From Saururus chinensis (Eukaryota; Streptophyta; Magnoliopsida; Piperales; Saururaceae), in contig CP141142.1 of assembly GCA_035235625.1 (NCBI GenBank), positions 34,606,995 through 34,670,994 of the forward strand: DNA of 64,000 nucleotides, given 5' to 3'. The notes beneath the pieces were generated by a model. That model ran no database searches. It worked only from the letters and a program-made list of their open reading frames with translations, and was not told where the DNA came from. The position numbers and the translations under genes were made by a program. Of the stretch, positions 57,782 through 64,000 are shown one piece after another; position 1 is the stretch's first letter; each line of letters opens with the position of its first letter.

Positions 57782-58985
57782 CAACAGGGAAAATGTTAGT
57801 TCCCAGACCCGGTCTCCTCCTATAAATTCTATTTTTCTTCTCTTATGAGGTCTTCACTATTCTTCCATTTGATTGTAGTCTTGTAGCCTTCATTTGTAAA
57901 GATGTTATGAATATGTATATCAACAATGGGTTATGGCCAAATCAAAGTTGCATTGATTCACATTATTCAACTAACGTACAAACACACTCTAAGTTCATAT
58001 ATCGTGTTATTGGTTACACGATATGATGTCTTCCCATACACGATAGCACAACAATGAAATGTCGTCTATCATATATTGTGTTATTGATAGCACATTATGT
58101 ATGCCACACATACATGATAAGACTACTTCTCAATGTCGTATATCATATTATCAATAACACAATATAGTCAATATCGTATAATTGATAACACGACAATGTA
58201 TTGAGTGTATGAAAGTACTAACTATCATGTGTTCTATAACACAATATATGAACAATCGTGTATGCAAACATACGAACTAGAATAGGCCATTACCATGTAA
58301 GTCGATGACTAGTTGATGCCGATGAGCCTCATCATAACCCCTCGATGGGCCTTTGATCTTCCCACTTCTTTGCTGAGTAGCGCGTGAGTGTACACTAGGA
58401 CTAAACCTCACTTCACGGCTAGAACTTGCTTCAAGGTGGAAACTTTGAAAATCACCTGTTGGAGACATTAAAAAATGGACCTCCCATGATGTTTTTGCTT
58501 CTCACTTGTCGGTTTTTAGAAATTGCCGATCAAATGGGTCAAAAATTAGACCTCCCACTACGTTTTTGCTTCTCACTGGCCAGACTTCAAAATCGCCAGT
58601 CATATGGGTTGTTTATGGGTAAACGTGATGGTTTGACAGGTTTACACAATATAAAACCCTAAACTCTAAGATAGGGGTCTTTCGGTCTATTTTTTATAAT
58701 ATTGTGTAAGTCCGGGTTTGGTGGCATTTTTGTTTAAAAACCAAGAAATATGGAATATTGGCTTCTTCAACCAGGAAATATGGAACATTTGCTTTAAATG
58801 TATATTTATTTTATAATGAGGGATGCCCAAGTTTGTACGACCTGACTAGTAGGCCATAGAAATCAGCCTCTTAGAGCATCATATGATGCTACCAATCCCT
58901 TTGGCTATGTATAAGGCTCATCCATCATACACTAAATAAAATATCTAAATAAAAAAAAAGAGAAAAATGGAGCCAAGCCAGACCT
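57782..58985 (+). other. MULE remainder and unassigned DNA
   Basis: Between 57990 and 58270 many GTGTTAT/AACACGA motifs recur, as in the other MULE regions. At 58465-58610 an imperfect 75-bp unit (GACCTCCCA…TTTTTGCTTCTCACT) is repeated twice. No gene is recognised. Confidence 0.45.
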
Positions 58986-59296
58986 TCTTTGATTTTCTTA
59001 TGATCCCTTTCCATGTCTATGGATACATCCCATAAAGGATTGCCCGTTGACACGGGGGCTAGCCAAAAATCTGAGTTTATCATAAAAGAATGAAAAATTC
59101 CTCAAAAAAAATTTAGAGGGTATTTCTGAAGTAGATGGAGATTGAGAAAGTAATCCTTGATTGTAATTCCTAATATGATGAGTATTGTGCCCAACATGAA
59201 AGTTGTGACTGGTAGTAAACTATTGAATTTCCTATTGAGACCCAATTCTATCTTCAACACAAAATAGGAAAGTCTCTCCAACGCATAAATGGCTAT
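58986..59296. other. Left flank of the plastid-derived block
   Basis: No gene is recognised. The last part (ACGCATAAATGGCTATGG) recurs at 62161 next to the second trnY copy, so it belongs to the duplicated block. It may be trnY-flanking plastid spacer. Confidence 0.4.
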
Positions 59297-59342
59297 GGGT
59301 CGATGCCCAAGTAGTTAATGGGGATGGACTGTAAATTCGTTG
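59297..59342 (+). pseudogene. trnY-GUA: Plastid trnY-GUA fragment (copy A)
   Basis: GGGTCGATGCCC…GGACTGTAAATTCGTTG matches the 5' half of plastid tRNA-Tyr through the anticodon GTA. The 3' half is missing and the sequence switches to unrelated DNA at about 59343. Confidence 0.85.
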
Positions 59343-59345
59343 AGC

Positions 59346-59410
59346 CCTTTACCTGTGCATATGCCTATGCTTCTGCCAGTCAATATTTTCTTGAGTTCTA
59401 TTAGTGGGGT
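59346..59410. repeat. Left arm of a 65-bp inverted repeat flanking trnC-accD (copy A)
   Basis: CCCTTTACC…CAATATTTTCTTGAGTTC…TAGTGGGG is the reverse complement, with few changes, of about 59915-59983. The same pair occurs in copy B (about 62207-62271 and 62805-62872). Its gene origin is not recognised. Confidence 0.85.
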
Positions 59411-59436
59411 AAAAGATTTTGTATCTATTGTTGATT

Positions 59437-59508
59437 AGGTGACACTTGGATTTGAACTGGGGAAAAAGGAATTGCAATCCCCCGCCTTATCGCTTGCCCA
59501 TGCTGCTA
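59437..59508 (-). pseudogene. trnC-GCA: Plastid trnC-GCA (copy A)
   Basis: The minus strand matches plastid tRNA-Cys, including GGCATGG-like 5' sequence, anticodon region ATTGCAATT (GCA) and CCCCAGTTCAAATCC T-arm. Several stem mismatches suggest it is not functional. Confidence 0.85.
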
Positions 59509-59574
59509 AAATGATACAAATAAAATCAATATAGATGGAAATATTCTTTTGTGTGTGTGGGGCGGGGGGGGGGG

Positions 59575-59901
59575 TCAAATAACTAGAAAATCACTCAAAA
59601 AAGAACTATCATTGCCAATCTAAAAAATCTAATTTTCAATATCAAAATATACTGAATAAGTGTCACCATTACTATCCCTAACTAAAAACGTGTCATCAGG
59701 GGGTGCGGGGGAGGGGGGGGGGTCACCCTTCTACCTACTATTCAGATAACTATAAAAAGAACTTTCTAGTTCACTAAGAAGAGAACTATCATTGTCAATC
59801 TCAAAAATATGATTTTCAATATGAAAATATACTAAATAAGTATCACCATTACTATCCCTAACTAAAAAAGTGTCATCAGAAATCAAGCTCCAAATGTCCA
59901 T
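59575..59901 (-). pseudogene. accD: Plastid accD fragment, duplicated segment (copy A)
   Basis: Read from the ATG at 59901, the minus strand gives [20 protein letters not shown], then [15 protein letters not shown] and an ELESSF-like end. This is the N-terminal variable region of the plastid acetyl-CoA carboxylase beta subunit. A second, truncated unit of the same segment lies at about 59700-59585, after a G-run. The catalytic carboxyltransferase domain is absent. Confidence 0.85.
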
Positions 59902-59914
59902 GACGCTGAATATA

Positions 59915-59983
59915 CCCCACTAATAGAACTCAAGAAAATCTTGACCAGCAGAAGTTAGGCATATGCATAGGTAAAGGGTTGTC
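59915..59983. repeat. Right arm of the 65-bp inverted repeat (copy A)
   Basis: Inverse of 59346-59410. It sits just upstream of the accD ATG on the minus strand. Confidence 0.85.
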
Positions 59984-60102
59984 CATACTTAATTTCTAGA
60001 ATCTAGGCGTTCCATAAAAGACTTTAATTTTTTTTATTTTACTTATGAAAGGCAACAAAACAACAATGGATCTTATTTTTCCTACATGTTCCATTAATCA
60101 TT

Positions 60103-60255
60103 GCCAAAGAGGATAAATTAGCTACATTAAGATTACCATCTTGGGAGGTCCGTTTGATATCCAAAAACTGCTCAGCAATAGTCAAACAAGTGGGTAATGT
60201 TGGGGTGAACCAGAAAAGTTTGGGTAGAGCTGGATCTAAGTGTTGGCTAGGTAAC
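60103..60255 (+). pseudogene. rpl2: Plastid rpl2 fragment (copy A)
   Basis: The plus strand reads [20 protein letters not shown], then [20 protein letters not shown] and [10 protein letters not shown], the central part of plastid ribosomal protein L2. About 50 codons remain open. It joins abruptly to psaC sequence of the opposite strand at about 60255. Confidence 0.9.
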
Positions 60256-60465
60256 CCGGACGCTCAAGAAATCCATTGGATAAGCTGATTCACATCTCTT
60301 ACAACCTACACCATCCTCTGTTCTTGGAGCCAAAGCTATTTGTTTAGCTTCACATCCTCCCAAGGTATCATTTCCAATACATGCATAGGGCAGGGTCATA
60401 CACATTGAGTACATCCGTTATAATCAATCGCCCTCTAGATGTGCTCATGAGAAATGACCAAGATA
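60252..60465 (-). pseudogene. psaC: Plastid psaC fragment (copy A)
   Basis: On the minus strand, GGATGTACTCAATGTGT, then GAAATGATACCTTGGGA, CTAAACAAATAGCTT, GGTTGTAAGAGATGTGAATC and GGATTTCTTGAGCGTCCGGG follow the order of plastid psaC (photosystem I iron-sulfur subunit). Indels break the frame and several cluster-binding Cys codons are lost. The last codons are replaced by rpl2 sequence. Confidence 0.88.
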
Positions 60466-60487
60466 CTTTGATTTCCTACATTTTAGG

Positions 60488-60561
60488 AAACATAAACAGG
60501 ATTTGAACCCGTGACCTCAAGGTTATGAGCCTTACGAGCTACCAAACTACTCTACCCCACG
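60488..60561 (-). pseudogene. trnfM-CAU: Plastid trnfM-CAU (copy A)
   Basis: The minus strand reads GGGGTAGAGTAGTTTGGTAG, CTCGTAAGGCTCATAACC and TTGAGGTCACGGGTTCAAAT, nearly the whole plastid initiator tRNA with anticodon CAT. The acceptor stem is degraded. Confidence 0.9.
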
Positions 60562-60903
60562 TAAAAGAAGTGGGAACTAATGGATGAACAAGGATTGGAT
60601 GTGCCAGCTCTACCATATTCTATAGAGATAGTTATGAATTCTATGGAGTTTTTGTTACTTGATTGAACAACCCAAAGTTCAGTCGTTTCATCTACATCGA
60701 ATGACCTTTTGAATTGGTCAAGACTCTCCATTTTATGGCTACTTCTATATAGTACCAGTTGTTGCTTCATTGAATTTGCTTCATTAATAGGTTATTTAAG
60801 AAATTTATTGCGATTCTCATTTTTATTTTAATTAGAAGTACTCTATCCTTGGGAGTGCTTAATTAATAGAAAAATGTTGTATTATTGTTATTGTTTTCTT
60901 TAT
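60562..60903. other. Unassigned part of the duplicated mosaic
   Basis: A minus-strand open frame (60552-60770) is conserved in copy B (63446-63658) with substitutions in both. I do not recognise its origin. It may be plastid or another organellar piece. The duplication explains its conservation, so it is not evidence of a gene. Confidence 0.4.
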
Positions 60904-62050
<1,147 letters not shown>

Positions 62051-62060
62051 AAGACAATTG

Positions 62061-62132
62061 ACCCTCTTAACTCGGTGGTAGAGTAACGCCATGGTAAGGC
62101 GTAAATCATCAGTTCAAATCCGATAAAGGGCA
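62061..62132 (+). pseudogene. trnT-GGU: Plastid trnT-GGU, nearly full length
   Basis: CTTAACTCGGTGGTAGAGTA, ACGCCATGGTAAGGCGT (intact anticodon stem, anticodon GGT) and GTTCAAATCCGATAAAGGGC match plastid tRNA-Thr. The acceptor stem has about two mismatches (ACCCTCT against AAAGGGC). It occurs once in the window. Confidence 0.88.
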
Positions 62133-62177
62133 CCATCATACATACATAAATGGACTCTCCAACGCATAAATGGTTGT

Positions 62178-62205
62178 GGGTCAATGCCCAACTATAAATT
62201 GGTTG
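62178..62205 (+). pseudogene. trnY-GUA: Plastid trnY-GUA fragment (copy B)
   Basis: Copy of 59297-59342 with an internal deletion of about 18 bases. Confidence 0.75.
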
Positions 62206-62299
62206 AGCCCTTTACCTATGCATATGTCATTGCTTCTGCCGGTCAATATTTTCTTGAGTTCTATTAGTGGGTTAAAAGATTTTGTATCTTTTGTTGATC

Positions 62300-62370
62300 A
62301 GGCAACACCTGGATTTGAACTGGGGAAAAAGGAATTGTAATCCCCCGCCTTATCACTCGGCCATGCCACT
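62300..62370 (-). pseudogene. trnC-GCA: Plastid trnC (copy B), anticodon altered
   Basis: Copy of 59437-59508. The minus-strand anticodon loop reads ATTACAAT, so the anticodon is ACA instead of GCA. Its outer stem is closer to the plastid gene (GGCATGGCCGAGTG) than that of copy A. Confidence 0.85.
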
Positions 62371-62410
62371 GAAATGATACAAACAAAATCAATATAGATG
62401 GAAATATTCT

Positions 62411-62413
62411 TTT

Positions 62414-62444
<31 letters not shown>

Positions 62445-62446
62445 GG
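62411..62446 (+). repeat. T-run followed by a 23-bp G-run
   Basis: A homopolymer junction at the truncated end of the accD piece. Shorter G-runs occur at the corresponding place of copy A (59560-59573, 59707-59720). The length may be a sequencing or assembly uncertainty. Confidence 0.85.
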
Positions 62447-62447
62447 C

Positions 62448-62793
62448 TATTCAAATAACTAGAAAAAGAACTTTTTAGTTCACTCAAAAAAGAACTATCA
62501 TTGTGAATTTCAAAAATCTGATTTTCAATATCAAAATATACTGAATAAGTGTCACCATTACTATCCCTAACTAAAAAAGTGTCATAAGGGGAGGTGGGGT
62601 GGGGGGTGGGGGGGTCACGCTTTGATCTACTATTCAGATAACTAGAAAAAGAACTTTCTAGTTCACTCAGACGAGAACTATCATTGTCAATCTCAAAAAT
62701 ATGACTTTCAATATCAAAATATATTGAATAAGTGTCACCATTACTATCCCTAACTAAAAAAGTGTCATCAGAAATCAAGCTCCAAATGTCCAT
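62448..62793 (-). pseudogene. accD: Plastid accD fragment with in-frame tandem repeat (copy B)
   Basis: An open frame from 62793 reads [20 protein letters not shown], then [19 protein letters not shown] and [12 protein letters not shown]. After a Pro-rich linker a second unit repeats [20 protein letters not shown]…[14 protein letters not shown] in frame. The repeat unit is about 55 residues. It covers only the N-terminal accD region and ends in the G-run, so no enzyme is expected. Confidence 0.88.
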
Positions 62794-62996
62794 GACGTTG
62801 AATATACCCCACTAATAGAACTCAAGAAAATCTTGACCGGCAGAAGCATAGGCATATGCATAGGTAAATGGTTGTCCATACTTAATTTCTAGAATCTAGG
62901 GGTTCCATAAAAGACTTCAATTTTTTTTATTTTACTTATGAAAGGCAACAAACCAAACAATGGATCTTATTTTTCCTACATGTTCCATTAATCATT

Positions 62997-63149
62997 GCCA
63001 AAGAGGATAAATTAGCTACATTAAGATTACCATCTCGGGAGGTCCGTTTGATATCCAAAAACTGCTCAGCAACAGTCAAACAAGTGGGTAATGTTGGGGT
63101 GAACCAGAAAAGTTTGGGTAGAGCTGGATCTAAGTGTTGGCTAGGTAAC
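62997..63149 (+). pseudogene. rpl2: Plastid rpl2 fragment (copy B)
   Basis: Nearly identical copy of 60103-60255, with the same fusion point to psaC. Confidence 0.9.
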
Positions 63150-63360
63150 CCGGACGCTCAAGAAATCCATTGGATAAGCTGATTCACATCTCTTACAACC
63201 TACACCATCCTCTGTTCTTGGAGCCAAAGCTATTTGTTTAGCTTCACATCCTCCCAAGGTATCATTTCCAATACATGCATAGGGCAGGGTCATACACATT
63301 GAGTACATCCGTTATAATCAATCGCCCTCTAGATGTGCTCATGAGAAACGACCAAGATAC
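63146..63360 (-). pseudogene. psaC: Plastid psaC fragment (copy B)
   Basis: Nearly identical copy of 60252-60465, with the same indels. The damage therefore came before the duplication. Confidence 0.88.
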
Positions 63361-63380
63361 TTTGATTTCCTACGTTTTAG

Positions 63381-63455
63381 GAAACATAAACAGGATTTGA
63401 ACATGTGACCTCAAGGTTATGAGCCTTGCGAGCTACCAAACTACTCTACCCAACA
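63381..63455 (-). pseudogene. trnfM-CAU: Plastid trnfM-CAU (copy B)
   Basis: Copy of 60488-60561 with CTCGCAAGGCTCATAACC kept as in the plastid gene, but the T-arm changed (ACATGTTCAAAT). Confidence 0.88.
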
Positions 63456-63795
63456 CAAAAGAACTGGGAACTAATAGACAAACAAGGATTGGATCTGCTA
63501 GCTCTACCATATTCTATAGAGACAATTATGAATTCTATGGAGTTTCTATTACTTGATTGAAGAACCCAAAGTTCAGTCATTTCAACTACATCGAATGACC
63601 TTTTGAATTGGTCAAGACTCTCCAGTTTATGGCCACTTCTATATACTTGTTGCTTCATTGAATTTGCTTCATTAATAGGTTGTTTAAGAAATTTAGTGTG
63701 ATTCTCATTTTCATTTTAATCAGAAGTACTCTATCCTCGGGAGTGCTTAATTAGTAGAAAAATGTTGTATTATTGTTATTGTTTTCTTAATTTAG

Positions 63796-64000
63796 GTATA
63801 GGTATGGGTTCTTATCTTACCATAAGCTTTTCTATTTTGAGAATGGAAGACATAAATATAGCAAATTTGAAATCAATGACGATGAAAAGAAAGAGGATAA
63901 ATGGTTAGGGAGTAAAATAGGGCCTTTTTTATTGGGGATAGAGGGACTTGAACCCTCATGATTTCTAAAGTCAACAAATTTTCCTCTTACTATAAATTTC
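63796..64000 (-). pseudogene. trnL-UAA: Plastid trnL-UAA 3' exon and adjoining spacer and intron (copy B)
   Basis: GGGGATAGAGGGACTTGAAC (63936-63955) is the reverse complement of the end of the plastid trnL-UAA 3' exon. Intron sequence follows and runs off the window. In the tandem units at 60904-61790 this exon end is damaged (GGGGATAAAACTTG). Only this copy keeps the full motif. Confidence 0.88.

Noticed and set aside
60488..60561. Functional nuclear initiator tRNA gene
   Set aside because: The sequence is plastid-type trnfM with a damaged acceptor stem, sits inside plastid-derived DNA, and recurs with different damage in copy B.
60552..60770. Minus-strand frame conserved between 60.6 and 63.5 kb
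   Set aside because: Conservation is explained by the 2.89-kb duplication. No family was recognised, and substitutions are spread without a clear coding pattern.
62389..62793. Open 134-codon frame as a transferred functional accD gene
   Set aside because: Only the variable N-terminal region is present. The carboxyltransferase domain is missing and the frame runs into a homopolymer. No transit peptide is present.

Overview
This is a stretch of plant (flowering-plant) nuclear DNA. The evidence is one intron-rich, plant-type PIG-A gene, plant-specific transposon families (Ty1/copia, PIF/Harbinger with a Myb-like ORF1, RICESLEEPER-type hAT, MULE, Stowaway-like MITEs, an L1-type LINE with RNase H) and a block of decayed plastid DNA. 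I cannot name the species. There are no operons, CRISPR arrays or bacterial genes. Only one gene looks intact: the eight-exon PIG-A gene at 26790-30352 (+). Nearly everything else is transposon, solo LTR or decayed remnant, much of it nested.

Left part (1-12.3 kb): the right end of an LTR whose start lies outside the window (1-1778) sits inside a second LTR (1779-3165), which itself interrupts the Myb-like ORF1 of a PIF/Harbinger element. The broken Harbinger transposase follows (4432-5847). Then comes a probable large LTR (about 6087-9625) carrying a smaller reversed LTR (7324-8535), followed by non-coding repeat-like DNA.

12.6-26 kb: a minus-strand RICESLEEPER-like hAT transposase is split by a 5.46-kb TIR element (13560-19017), which contains two non-autonomous hAT elements (15273-16734 and 16999-18850). 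A short foldback MITE follows. Then a roughly 450-bp segment is tandemly duplicated, and one of its copies carries a complete but dead minus-strand Ty1/copia element (20444-25307) with 194/195-bp LTRs.

26-33 kb: the PIG-A gene and its AT-rich 3' flank, which carries degenerate repeats and a small hAT-like MITE.

33-58 kb: a minus-strand MULE is interrupted by a 3.24-kb solo LTR (34318-37555, TSD ACCAT). An L1 LINE is then split by a roughly 7.1-kb hAT element, which itself contains a 2.90-kb solo LTR (42406-45304, TSD CAGCA) and a 1.08-kb hAT MITE (47972-49049, TSD GTGTAAAT). After that come Stowaway-like MITEs, a Mutator-like MITE with a perfect 10-bp TSD (53094-53918), a (TA)n tract, and a second MULE interrupted by a 1.41-kb solo LTR (56365-57776, TSD AAGTC). 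This last LTR is a second copy of the family at 1779-3165.

59-64 kb: decayed plastid-derived DNA made of short pieces that are not neighbours in an ordinary plastid genome (trnY, trnC, accD, rpl2, psaC, trnfM, trnL-UAA, trnT). The assembled mosaic occurs twice, about 2.9 kb apart, with a smaller roughly 440-bp tandem repeat of the trnL part and a (TA)n tract between the copies.

I found no clearly new functional system. The most informative material is the nested insertion histories that can be read from target-site duplications, and the reshuffled, duplicated plastid mosaic.
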